Assembly (NCBI GenBank): GCA_963831105.1
Contig: CAWHOS010000004.1
Coordinates: forward strand, 171,150-235,149
Origin: DATFQI01 sp963831105
Lineage (GTDB): Bacteria > Actinomycetota > Thermoleophilia > Solirubrobacterales > Solirubrobacteraceae
Reading direction: 5' to 3'
Length of the DNA: 64,000 nt
Below the pieces are notes generated by a model. That model was given only the letters and a program-made list of their open reading frames with translations. It did no database searches and was not told where the DNA came from. Every line of letters starts with the position of its first letter. The first letter of the stretch is position 1. This document shows positions 50,030-57,799 of this stretch, piece by piece. The position numbers were made by a program, and so were the translations under genes.

Positions 50030-51265
50030 GTGCCTAGGGCGACCTCCGTCGCGCCCGCTGCCCATGCTGCGATCGAGCGGACCTTCCGCGAGGAGCACGG
50101 CCGGGTGATCGCCTCGCTGGTCCGCCGCTTCGGTGACATCGACGTCGCCGAGGAGGCGGCCGGCGAGGCGCTCGTCGTCGCCCTCGAACGCTGGCCGGTC
50201 GACGGCACGCCGCCCAACCCGGGGGGCTGGCTGACGACCACCGCCTCACGCCGGGCGATCGACCGGCTGCGCCGGGAGCGGCGGCGTGACGACAAGCATC
50301 AGGCGGCTCGGATGATCCACGACGACACCCCGCACGAACCGACCGGCCCCGTGGAGGACGACCGGCTGCGGCTGATCTTCACCTGCTGTCACCCGGCCCT
50401 GTCCCCGGAGGTCAGGGTGGCCCTGACCCTGCGGCTGCTCGGCGGTCTGACCGTCGCCGAGGTGGCCCAGGCCTTCCTGGTCCCAGAGACGACCATGGCC
50501 CAGCGGATCACGCGCGCCAAGGCGAAGATCCGCGCGGCCAAGATCCCCTACCGCGTGCCGGCCGCAACCGACCTGAGCGACCGGCTCTCCGCCGTCCTGG
50601 CTGTGCTGTTCCTGATCTTCAACGAGGGCTACCTCGCCAACACCGGCGACGACCCGATCCGCGACGAGCTCACCGGCGAGGCCATCCGGCTGACCCGCGC
50701 CCTCCATGCCCAGCTGCCCCTGGCGCTCGAGGTGACGGGCCTGCTCGCGCTGATGCTGCTCATCGAGGCCCGACGCACGACCCGGGTCTCTCGCGGCGAG
50801 CTGGTCCCGCTCGACGAGCAGGACCGCGGACGGTGGGACCGCGCGCTGATTTCCGAGGGGCACGCCCTGGTGCGAGCCTGCCTCGCCGCCAACCGGCCGG
50901 GTCGCTACCAGCTCCTCGCCGCGATCAACGCGGTGCACACCGACGCACCCAACGCAGCCGACACCGACTGGTCCCAGATCGCCACCCTCTACGACCAGCT
51001 CGCCGCGATCGACCCGTCGCCGATCGTCGCTCTCAACCGCGCGATCGCCGTGGCCGAGCTCGACGGTCCCGCGGTCGCCCTCGCCCTGGTCGACCGACTC
51101 CCCTTGACGACTTACCACGCCTGGCATGCCACCCGTGCCGACCTGCTGCGCCGCCTGGGCCGCAGCGATGAAGCACGCGCGGCATACGACGCCGCGATCG
51201 CGGCCACGGAGAACGACGCCGAGCGTGGCTACCTCGGACGGCGCCGGGACCAGCTCGGCTCCTGA
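50030..51265 (+). CDS. ECF42-family RNA polymerase sigma factor with TPR-like C-terminus
   Basis: A 411-residue sigma factor, the same length as the one at 32881-34116. Sigma-2 is FREEHGRVIASLVRRFGDIDVAEEAAGEALVVALERW and PGGWLTTTASRRAIDRLRRERRR; sigma-4 is FTCCHPALSPEVRVALTLRLLGGLTVAEVAQAFLVPETTMAQRITRAKAKI. The C-terminal helical domain includes GRYQLLAAINAVH, the usual continuation. GTG 50030 lies 3 bp after the DGPF gene, so translation is coupled. Controls its own operon if the promoter at 49562 is right. Confidence 0.94.
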   Translation: MPRATSVAPAAHAAIERTFREEHGRVIASLVRRFGDIDVAEEAAGEALVVALERWPVDGTPPNPGGWLTTTASRRAIDRLRRERRRDDKHQAARMIHDDTPHEPTGPVEDDRLRLIFTCCHPALSPEVRVALTLRLLGGLTVAEVAQAFLVPETTMAQRITRAKAKIRAAKIPYRVPAATDLSDRLSAVLAVLFLIFNEGYLANTGDDPIRDELTGEAIRLTRALHAQLPLALEVTGLLALMLLIEARRTTRVSRGELVPLDEQDRGRWDRALISEGHALVRACLAANRPGRYQLLAAINAVHTDAPNAADTDWSQIATLYDQLAAIDPSPIVALNRAIAVAELDGPAVALALVDRLPLTTYHAWHATRADLLRRLGRSDEARAAYDAAIAATENDAERGYLGRRRDQLGS

Positions 51266-51290
51266 CAGATGAAGCCGGCCGCCGAGACAC

Positions 51291-51404
51291 CGGCACGGCC
51301 ACGGCCTGCCTGCCGACAAGCCCGAGCTCTTCGCCCGCCTCGTCGCGGACTTCGTCGAGGAGGTCTTGCGAGCTTCGTCTCGTTCCGACCTGACCGACCG
51401 GTGA
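51291..51404 (+). pseudogene. Possible 3' remnant of an alpha/beta hydrolase gene
   Basis: One forward frame reads HGLPADKPELFARLVADFVEEVL up to a TGA at 51402. This resembles the end of alpha/beta hydrolases, where GHGLPADKPE and a final helix follow the catalytic His. No start or upstream domain is present. The rest of the 51266-51457 gap holds nothing recognised. Confidence 0.4.
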
Positions 51405-51457
51405 CCCGGCCGGCCGTGCCGAGGGCTCCGGCACGGCCGGGCCGGGACCGGTCGCCA

Positions 51458-51640
51458 TCACGGTTGCGATGGCATCCCTCCCCGTGGGAGATTCGGATCG
51501 CGGTAGACCTCCCGCGGATCCCAGCCGCATGCGCTGCAGCTCGCTGCGTCGGGTGCCACGCCGAGTCCGCAGCGCGGGCAGGGCACCTCCTCGGGTTCCT
51601 CTTTGCCGCGATGCGGCCGAAGTCGCTGGAACAGCCCCAT
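51458..51640 (-). CDS. Small zinc-ribbon protein
   Basis: A 60-residue protein from the ATG at 51640. It has a single zinc ribbon CPRCGLGVAPDAASCSACGWDPRE (CxxC-x10-CxxC) after a basic N-terminus and ends RDPNLPRGGMPSQP. Such proteins often serve as rubredoxin-like or nucleic-acid-binding adaptors. A longer start exists at 51718, inside the conserved palindrome, but the extra residues look non-coding. The palindromic box at 51701-51718 lies 60 bp upstream of the start. Confidence 0.65.
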   Translation of the reverse strand: MGLFQRLRPHRGKEEPEEVPCPRCGLGVAPDAASCSACGWDPREVYRDPNLPRGGMPSQP

Positions 51641-51700
51641 TTGCCACCCTCCCCCGGTTGCCCGATCGGGACAGGGTCCTGCGGTGCGTGGCGGGTGCAT

Positions 51701-51718
51701 ATGGGCGGCGCTCCCCAT
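51701..51718. promoter_or_regulatory. Box A of the ATGGGnGnnnCTCCCCAT family
   Basis: ATGGGCGGCGCTCCCCAT. GGG and CCC are separated by 8 bases, the geometry of DevR/DosR-type operators. It lies between the antiporter gene end and the zinc-ribbon gene start. Three other copies follow within 4.1 kb (53750, 54092, 55761). Confidence 0.7.
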
Positions 51719-51724
51719 CTTTGC

Positions 51725-53584
51725 CTAGGGTCGGACCGCTCGCTGCAGTCGCGGCACTTGTGCGGGTGACCGGTCGAAGATGTCGATCGCGAGGGCGCCC
51801 ACGACGGTCTGCAGCCACGCGCGGTCGTCGGGATCGGCGCGGCCGGCGCGGCGCCGGGCGTATGTCGTGAGGTCGTCCCGCGAGCCGGCGACGATCAGTG
51901 GTCCGGTGACGGCGTAGCGGCCGTCGCCGAGTGCGACCAGCGCTCCGGGCCGATCGCGGCGGACGCGCAGGCGGGCGGCGACGGGCTGGCCGAGCACGCG
52001 CTCGGGCGCGCCGAGCTCCCCGATGACGGCGTCGTCGTCGCAGGGGCGGACGGTGAAGATGGGTGGCGATCCCCGCAGCCGCCGCCGCGGTCGCGGCGGC
52101 GGTCCGATCGGTCCGTGTCGCCATCGCTCCTGGAGGGCGTCGACCTGCTTGGCGACCTCGCGGCGCACGAGGATGTGGAGCCGGTCGCCGGCGCGGATGC
52201 GCGTCGATCCGCGCGGGGCGACCGCCTCGTCGTCGCGGACGATCACGCTCACGAGCGCGTCTCGCGGGAGGTCGAGGTCTCGGACGTGCGCGCCGACGAC
52301 GGCATGGCCGCTGCGCACCGGGTGCTCGACGGTCTCCGCGCCGAGCCGGCGGATCACGCCGACCTCGATGATCGGCCCTGGCGACGATGGCTCACGGGCG
52401 GCGGCGAGTGCGGGCCCCGGTGCGAACAGGCGGCGCGGCAGCCACCGCGCGAGCGCGGCGGACCTGGCCGAGAACAGCGGCGAGAGGATGGAGAGCACGA
52501 GGACGTAGAGCGCGGCGAACGGGGCGACCCTGCCGTCGAGCCCGGCCGCCACGGCCAGGGAGGCGAGGATCAGCTCGAACTCGCCGCGGCTGACGAGCAT
52601 CAGGGCGGTGTTGGCGGCCTCGATGCGGCCGAAGCGGTAGATCCGGGCCGCCACGACGCCGGCGATCACGTTGAACGCCAGGGTCACGAGGACTGCGACC
52701 GCGACGGCCGGGGCGATCGCACCCATGTCGCTCGGGGCGATCGTCAGGCCGAACCAGAAGAAGAAGATCGCCGCGAACACGTCGCGCAGTGGGACCAGCA
52801 GCCGCTCGACGCGCGGCCCGATGCCCGTGCCGGCCACGACCATCCCGGCGAGCAGCGCCCCGACGGCATCCGAGGCGCCCGCGCTGTGGGCGAACCCGGC
52901 GACGAACACGCCGAAGCCGACGGTGACCACGATCGTCAGCTCGGCGTCCGCGGTCGCGAGGAACGGCCGGACGAGCCGCGCGCCCCAGCGCGCCATGGCG
53001 AACAGCCCCAGCAGGAACGCGAACGCGGTCGCAATCGAGAGGATCACCTCGCCCGCCGCGTCCTGCTCGCCGAAGATCGGCTGCAACAGCGCCAGATAGA
53101 ACGCGATGAACACGTCCTCGACGACGATGATCCCGAGGATCATCCCCGTCTCGGGGTTGGCGACGCGGCGGAGGTCGAGGATGAGCTTCGTGACGATCGC
53201 CGTCGAGGAGGTGCCGATCATCCCCGCGATCACGAAGATCTCCCGTGTCCCCCAGCCGAGCGCCCACCCGAGCGCGAGGCCGGCGCCGAAGTTGAGCACG
53301 ATGTACGAGCCGCCCGCCCATAGCAGGCGCCGCCCGCCGCTCAGGAGCTCCTGGACCGAGAACTCGATCCCGAGGTGGAACAGCAGCAGGACCAGCCCGA
53401 GCATCGCCAGCAGGTGCAGCTCCTCGGGGTCCTCGAGCACGACGATCCCCGGCGTCTGCGGGCCGAACAGGATCCCCGCGACGATGAAGAACGGGATCGT
53501 CGGCAGGCCGAGCCGCCGGCCGAATCGCGCGGACAGCCCGGCGAGCAGGAGCGCGGCACCGAGGACGGCGAGCTCGCTGTCCAT
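51725..53584 (-). CDS. CPA2-family cation:proton antiporter with TrkA-C domains
   Basis: A 619-residue protein. Residues 1-390 are an antiporter core with about 12-13 membrane helices (VLGAALLLAGLSARFGRRLGLPTIPFFIVAGILFGPQTPG, LLLFHLGIEFSVQELL, AGMIGTSSTAIVTKLILDL, LMLVSRGEFELILASLAVAAG), the KefB/CPA2 pattern. The rest holds two TrkA-C ligand domains (about 415-485 and 510-590). It probably exchanges K+ or Na+ for H+, gated by a nucleotide. It has a palindromic box 166 bp upstream of its start. Confidence 0.92.
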   Translation of the reverse strand: MDSELAVLGAALLLAGLSARFGRRLGLPTIPFFIVAGILFGPQTPGIVVLEDPEELHLLAMLGLVLLLFHLGIEFSVQELLSGGRRLLWAGGSYIVLNFGAGLALGWALGWGTREIFVIAGMIGTSSTAIVTKLILDLRRVANPETGMILGIIVVEDVFIAFYLALLQPIFGEQDAAGEVILSIATAFAFLLGLFAMARWGARLVRPFLATADAELTIVVTVGFGVFVAGFAHSAGASDAVGALLAGMVVAGTGIGPRVERLLVPLRDVFAAIFFFWFGLTIAPSDMGAIAPAVAVAVLVTLAFNVIAGVVAARIYRFGRIEAANTALMLVSRGEFELILASLAVAAGLDGRVAPFAALYVLVLSILSPLFSARSAALARWLPRRLFAPGPALAAAREPSSPGPIIEVGVIRRLGAETVEHPVRSGHAVVGAHVRDLDLPRDALVSVIVRDDEAVAPRGSTRIRAGDRLHILVRREVAKQVDALQERWRHGPIGPPPRPRRRLRGSPPIFTVRPCDDDAVIGELGAPERVLGQPVAARLRVRRDRPGALVALGDGRYAVTGPLIVAGSRDDLTTYARRRAGRADPDDRAWLQTVVGALAIDIFDRSPAQVPRLQRAVRP

Positions 53585-53625
53585 CGCCTCAGCCGGCGCG
53601 GCCTAGCCGGCGCGAGGCATGGCCA

Positions 53626-53648
53626 CCCGCCGCCTCATCGGCGGCGGG
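53626..53648. terminator. Hairpin terminator upstream of the antiporter gene
   Basis: CCCGCCGCC-tcatc-GGCGGCGGG, a 9-bp perfect stem downstream of the reverse-strand gene ending at 53768. No T-run. Confidence 0.6.
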
Positions 53649-53749
53649 CGGTCATACCCAGCGTCGGAGGGTGGCACCACGCGCTCAGATCCACCGCCGC
53701 CGGGCTCGATGACGCCCCGGCAGCATCTGCTGCGGCGCGCTCGGATGCC

Positions 53750-53767
53750 ATGGGGAGCAGCCCCCAT
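53750..53767. promoter_or_regulatory. Box B of the ATGGGnGnnnCTCCCCAT family
   Basis: ATGGGGAGCAGCCCCCAT; its complement ATGGGGGCTGCTCCCCAT fits the same pattern. It touches the stop of the small membrane-protein gene and is 166 bp upstream of the antiporter start, so it may serve the antiporter gene. Confidence 0.65.
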
Positions 53768-54055
53768 TCAAGACTCCCGCGACGTCAGCTGCCGACCGCC
53801 GGCTTCGCGTCGCGCGCCGTACCAGTAGGACAGGCCGAGTCCGGCGAGAGCGCCGGGGAGCGCGAGCATGCCTTGCAGGATCCCGGGCGGGTTGGCAGAC
53901 GGCACTCCTGGCGTGGGAAGCGCATAGCCCACGAGGACGGCGCCGATCACTGCGGCCAGCAGGGCGCCGATGATCCCGCCCCAGAACCGGTCCGGGACCA
54001 GCACGGCGAAGTGCCAGACGGCGATGCCGACCATTGTCCAGACGACGATGCTCAC
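53768..54055 (-). CDS. Small membrane protein
   Basis: A protein of about 95 residues from a GTG at 54055, with helices SIVVWTMVGIAVWHFAVLV, WGGIIGALLAAVIGAVLVGYAL and MLALPGALAGLGLSYWYGA. Conserved in actinobacteria, function unknown. In-frame ATGs at 54109 and 54127 would run through box C and the start of the divergent kinase gene; they are less likely. Confidence 0.7.
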   Translation of the reverse strand: MSIVVWTMVGIAVWHFAVLVPDRFWGGIIGALLAAVIGAVLVGYALPTPGVPSANPPGILQGMLALPGALAGLGLSYWYGARREAGGRQLTSRES

Positions 54056-54091
54056 GGTCGCGAAGGTTGAGCCGCGCAGGCACTGACTCCC

Positions 54092-54109
54092 ATGGGCGTG
54101 ACTCCCCAT
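54092..54109. promoter_or_regulatory. Box C of the ATGGGnGnnnCTCCCCAT family
   Basis: ATGGGCGTGACTCCCCAT, in the divergent space between the small membrane-protein gene (start 54055) and the kinase gene (start 54126). It could serve both. Confidence 0.7.
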
Positions 54110-54125
54110 TTGTCGGCTGCCGCGC

Positions 54126-55106
54126 ATGCGTCAAGCTCTCGCCGTGTCCCTGTTCTGGCGCGTGGTCGCGATCAACGCCGGCGGACTCGTCTTCGCCGCG
54201 CTCGTACTGGCGTTCTCGCCGGCGACGGTGAGCGCGCGTCTCACCGTCACCGAAGCCGCCGTGCTCTTTGCCGGCACGGCGCTCGTGATCGTGGTCAACG
54301 TCGTGCTGCTGCGGCGCGTGTTCGGGCCGCTCGAGCACCTGACCGAGCTGATGCGGCGCGTCGATCCGATGACACCGGGGCGGCGCATAGAGCTGGCGCG
54401 GCCGGTAGCGGAGGTCGCGGAGCTCTATCACTCCTTCAACGCGATGCTCGACCGCCTCGAGCTCGAACGGCGCACGAGCGGCCGGCGCGCCCTGATGGCC
54501 CAGGAGAACGAACGGCGGCGGCTGGCGCGCGAGCTGCACGACGAGGTCGGGCAGACGCTGACCGGCGTGGTCCTGCAGCTCGAGGGCCTTCACAGCGCCG
54601 CGCCGGCCGAGCTCGCAGAGCCCGTCGCCCTGCTGCAGGAGACCGCCCGGGAGGGCGTGGAGGAGGTGCGGGAGATCGTTCGCGGTCTGCGACCGCAGGC
54701 GCTCGACGAGTTCGGGTTGCGCAGCGCGCTGATCTCCCTCACGGTCGGCGTCACCGAGCGAACCGGGGTGCGGGTGCGCGCGAACGTGGCCGCGGACCTT
54801 CCCGCGCTCGCCCCCGAGCAGGACCTGGCGATCTACCGGGTCGCCCAGGAGAGCCTCACCAACGTCGCCCGGCACTCCGGAGCCAAGGCGGCCGTGGTGA
54901 TCCTGGTGCCCGCCGGCGATCGCGTCGTGCTGACGGTCCGCGACGACGGACGTGGCATAGCCGACCCCGAGCTGGCCGGCGACGGCGCCGGGCTCGGCGG
55001 CATGCGCGAGCGAGCGCTGCTCGTCGCCGGTCAGCTCCACGTCGGCCGCCACGCCGACGGCGGCACCGAGGTCCGCCTCGAGGTGCCCATGCGCGGGCTC
55101 GGATGA
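54126..55106 (+). CDS. Sensor histidine kinase (HAMP-HisKA_3)
   Basis: A 326-residue NarL-partner kinase. Two membrane helices (LFWRVVAINAGGLVFAALVLAF and AAVLFAGTALVIVVNVVLL) are followed by HAMP, the phosphoacceptor region with H138 in ENERRRLARELHDEVGQTLTG, and ATPase motifs (VAQESLTNVARHSGAKAAVV, DDGRGI, GLGGMRERALLVAGQL). The extracellular loop is only about 20 residues. It overlaps the response-regulator gene by 4 bp. Box C lies 16 bp upstream of its ATG. Confidence 0.93.
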   Translation: MRQALAVSLFWRVVAINAGGLVFAALVLAFSPATVSARLTVTEAAVLFAGTALVIVVNVVLLRRVFGPLEHLTELMRRVDPMTPGRRIELARPVAEVAELYHSFNAMLDRLELERRTSGRRALMAQENERRRLARELHDEVGQTLTGVVLQLEGLHSAAPAELAEPVALLQETAREGVEEVREIVRGLRPQALDEFGLRSALISLTVGVTERTGVRVRANVAADLPALAPEQDLAIYRVAQESLTNVARHSGAKAAVVILVPAGDRVVLTVRDDGRGIADPELAGDGAGLGGMRERALLVAGQLHVGRHADGGTEVRLEVPMRGLG

Positions 55107-55753
55107 CCGTTCCGCTGCGCACGCGGATCCTGGTCGCCGACGACCACACGGTCGTCCGCCGCGGACTGCGCATGGTCCTCGACGCCGCCCCCGACCTGGA
55201 GGTCGTGGCCGAGGCGAAGGACGGCATCGAGGCGGTCGAGATCGCCCTGCGCGAGGACATCGACCTGGCCGTGCTCGACGTCGCGATGCCCCGGCGCACA
55301 GGTCTCCAGGCGGCGCGCGAGCTCGTCCGGCGCCGTCCGGAGATGCGCGTGCTGATGCTGTCGATGCACGACCTCGAGGACTACTGCTTCGAGGCGCTCA
55401 AGGCGGGGGCGTCCGGCTACGTGCTCAAGACCGTCGCCGACCGCGACCTCGTCGAGGCCTGCCGCGCCGCGATGCGCGGCGAGTCCTTCCTGTACCCACC
55501 GACGATCCGGTCGCTCATGCGCGCCTACGTCGACGATCCCGAGCGGGCGGAGGCGGGGCCGCTCACCGCGCGCGAGCGCGAGGTGGCCAAGCTCGTCGCC
55601 GAAGCACACACCACCGAGGAGATCGCCGAGCTGCTCGTCATCAGCCCCAAGACGGTCGAGCGCCACCGCGAGAACATCCTCGCCAAGCTCGGCATGCGCG
55701 ACCGCGTCGAGCTCACCCGCTGGGCGATCCGCCACGGGCTGGTAGAGCCCTAG
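55103..55753 (+). CDS. NarL/DevR-type response regulator
   Basis: A 216-residue regulator. Receiver with D59 in IDLAVLDVAMPRRTG and K in YVLKTVADRD; LuxR HTH with PLTAREREVAKLVAEAHTTEEIAELLVISPKTVERHRENILAKLGM. It overlaps the kinase gene by 4 bp (ATGA). It is the likely protein that binds the four 18-bp palindromes nearby, since NarL-type regulators recognise GGG-N8-CCC palindromes in the DevR case. Confidence 0.94.
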   Translation: MTVPLRTRILVADDHTVVRRGLRMVLDAAPDLEVVAEAKDGIEAVEIALREDIDLAVLDVAMPRRTGLQAARELVRRRPEMRVLMLSMHDLEDYCFEALKAGASGYVLKTVADRDLVEACRAAMRGESFLYPPTIRSLMRAYVDDPERAEAGPLTAREREVAKLVAEAHTTEEIAELLVISPKTVERHRENILAKLGMRDRVELTRWAIRHGLVEP

Positions 55754-55760
55754 CGCCGTG

Positions 55761-55778
55761 ATGGGTGTCGCTCCCCAT
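55761..55778. promoter_or_regulatory. Box D of the ATGGGnGnnnCTCCCCAT family
   Basis: ATGGGTGTCGCTCCCCAT, between the regulator gene stop (55753) and the small membrane-protein gene (start 55835), 56 bp upstream of the latter. Confidence 0.7.
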
Positions 55779-55834
55779 GGCCGGGAGCGCGCGCGCCGTC
55801 CAAGCTCGACAGCACCCGAAGAAAGGAGCGCACC

Positions 55835-56005
55835 ATGGCGGTACCCCCCGGCCCCGGGAGCTCGTCGTTCGAGCACGACCCCCGCAACGATCCCTCCCCG
55901 CGCGTGCCCAGGCCACTGCCCGACCGCGGCCGCCGCGCAGGCGGCGCCGCGATCGCGATGGTCCTGGCGGCGCTGGTCGTCGTCGTGCTGATCGTGCTGC
56001 TCTGA
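55835..56005 (+). CDS. Small single-helix membrane protein
   Basis: A 56-residue protein: a Pro- and Arg-rich cytoplasmic part, then one membrane helix (AAIAMVLAALVVVVLIVLL) at the very end, giving a tail-anchored layout. GAAAGGAG precedes the ATG by 6 bp. It lies downstream of box D and 8 bp upstream of the second regulator gene, so it is probably in the same operon. Function unknown. Confidence 0.7.
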   Translation: MAVPPGPGSSSFEHDPRNDPSPRVPRPLPDRGRRAGGAAIAMVLAALVVVVLIVLL

Positions 56006-56013
56006 CGCCGGCC

Positions 56014-56589
56014 ATGATCCGCGTCGTCATCGTCGACGACCACCACGCCGTACGGCTCGGCCTCCAGACAGCGCTGGCGGCCGAGCCCGGCCTCATCCCC
56101 GTCGGCACCGCCTCCACCGCGGCAGAGCTGCCGCCGCTGCTCTACCGCGTCGACCCCGACGTCGTCCTGCTCGACTACCAGCTCCCCGACGACGACGGGC
56201 TGACCGTCTGCCGCCGGGTCAAGTCATCAGCACCCTCACCGCGCGTGATCCTCTACTCCGCCTTCGCGGACGCCTCCATGACCGTCCCGGCGATCGTCGC
56301 CGGCGCCGACGGCCTCGTCCACAAGGGCGTCCGCCCGCAGGAGCTCTTCGAAGCCATCCGCGCCGTCGCGGCCGGCGGGGTCGTGCTCCCGCTCGTCTCC
56401 CAACCGCTCCTAGAGGCCGCGGGACTGCAGCTCGACACCGACGACCTGCCCATCCTCGGCATGCTCCTCGATCGCACCCCGACGGGCGACATCGCAACGA
56501 CCCTCGGCATCGACGACGCCCATCTCAAGCGGCGCGTCCGGCGCATGCTCGCGCGACTCAAGGTGCCCTTCACACGACCGGTCCCGTAG
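56014..56589 (+). CDS. Response regulator with divergent output domain
   Basis: A 191-residue protein. The receiver (1-120) has DD8-9, D54 in VVLLDYQLPDDDG and K in VHKGVRP. The C-terminal 60 residues (PILGMLLDRTPTGDIATTLGIDDAHLKRRVRRMLARLKVPF) look like a LuxR HTH with a weak match, including TGDIATTLGI in the recognition position. It may be a co-regulator of the NarL-type pair at 54126-55753. It starts 8 bp after the small membrane-protein gene. Confidence 0.85.
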   Translation: MIRVVIVDDHHAVRLGLQTALAAEPGLIPVGTASTAAELPPLLYRVDPDVVLLDYQLPDDDGLTVCRRVKSSAPSPRVILYSAFADASMTVPAIVAGADGLVHKGVRPQELFEAIRAVAAGGVVLPLVSQPLLEAAGLQLDTDDLPILGMLLDRTPTGDIATTLGIDDAHLKRRVRRMLARLKVPFTRPVP

Positions 56590-56618
56590 CCCGCCCGGTG
56601 GCCGCCTTCTCCGGGCGT

Positions 56619-57785
56619 TCACGCGCGGGCGAGCGCGCTCGGGCGGAGCTCGCGGTGGTGCCCGACCCCGGCGATGGCGAGGGTGATCTCGAGCTCGGCG
56701 AGGAGCGTGCGGAGCATGTGCCGGACGCCCGCCTCACCTCCGAGCGCCAGGCCGTGAACGTACGGGCGACCGATGAGGACGGCCTCGGCCCCGAGGGCCA
56801 GCGCCCGGTAGACGTCGGTCCCCGTGCGAGCGCCCGATCCGAACAGGACGGCGACCTTGCCGCCGACCGCGTTCACGATCCGTCGCAGGACGTCGATCGT
56901 CCCGGCCGAGCCGGGACCGCGGCGCCCGCGCTCGTTCGACACGACGATGCCGTCGAAGCCACGGCGGACCGCCATCCGCGCGTCCGCCACGGTCTGGACG
57001 CCGCCGAGGACGATCGGCCCGTCCCACGCCTTGCGGATCGCTGCGAGTGCCTCCCAGCCCTTCCCGGGCTGCGGCGGTGAGAGCACGAGGTGGGTGCACC
57101 CGGAGAGCCGCGCGCGCGTGAGCAGCGTGGTGTCGGGGCCGTTCCTGCCCGGCCAGTCCAGGCCGAACCACCGGGAGCCGGTGGGGCCGGCCACGGCGAC
57201 CTCCTCGACGGACTTGCTCGACCGCGCCGCGTGGACGTACGTGAGCCCGAGGTCCGCGGCCGCCTTGGCGGTCGCGGCCTCGCCGTCGGGGTGCGCCAGG
57301 GCCTGCTTCCCGATCGGGCCGAGGATGACCGGGGCCGGCATCGCGACGCCGAGCACCGTCGTGGAGAGGTCGCGCTCGGCGCGGTCGATGAACATCCGCG
57401 GGACGATCCGCCATGCGGACAGCGCCCGCGCGTTCGCGCGCACGGCGGCGGGACCGCCCGCCCAAGCGAGCAGATGCCGGCGCGCGGGCTCGGACAGCAC
57501 CTTCGCTGCGGCGGCCTCGAGGTCGGAAAGGTTCGTGGTGAAGATCGGCTTGACGCCCGCGCTCATCCCGGCGATGTAGATCTCGGACTGGTAGCTGCCG
57601 TACGGGGCGCCCGGGCCGACGGGGGCCGGCGACTTCACGGGGGCCTTGGGAGGCGTGGGGGGCGTGGGGATGGGGAGCGGGGGGACGGGCACCTGGCCCG
57701 CGGCGAGCGCGGTCGGCGCGAGGAAGGTCGCGGCGGCGGCGGTGCCGGCCACCTCGAGGAACTGACGACGAGTGCTTTCGGACAT
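56619..57785 (-). CDS. Tat-exported FMN hydroxyacid-oxidase homologue lacking catalytic residues
   Basis: A 388-residue protein. The start STRRQFLEVAGTAAAATFLAPTALAA is a Tat signal, followed by a Pro-rich linker (residues 32-60). The fold is that of (S)-2-hydroxyacid oxidases, but catalytic residues of the neighbour at 57800-58927 are changed here: Tyr138 to D210 (GLDW), Lys247 to G261 (VLGGVQ) and His271 to E285 (SNERGRR for SNHGGRQ). The Arg in the same loop remains (R288). About 45 residues of the active-site loop are also missing. FMN might still bind, but oxidation of a hydroxyacid is unlikely. Confidence 0.9.
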   Translation of the reverse strand: MSESTRRQFLEVAGTAAAATFLAPTALAAGQVPVPPLPIPTPPTPPKAPVKSPAPVGPGAPYGSYQSEIYIAGMSAGVKPIFTTNLSDLEAAAAKVLSEPARRHLLAWAGGPAAVRANARALSAWRIVPRMFIDRAERDLSTTVLGVAMPAPVILGPIGKQALAHPDGEAATAKAAADLGLTYVHAARSSKSVEEVAVAGPTGSRWFGLDWPGRNGPDTTLLTRARLSGCTHLVLSPPQPGKGWEALAAIRKAWDGPIVLGGVQTVADARMAVRRGFDGIVVSNERGRRGPGSAGTIDVLRRIVNAVGGKVAVLFGSGARTGTDVYRALALGAEAVLIGRPYVHGLALGGEAGVRHMLRTLLAELEITLAIAGVGHHRELRPSALARA

Positions 57786-57799
57786 GGCTCGGCTCCGCT

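Noticed and set aside
57655..57690. ATGGGGAGCGGGGGG considered as a fifth copy of the 51.7-55.8 kb box
   Set aside because: Only one half-site fits, and it is in coding sequence for a Pro-rich linker.
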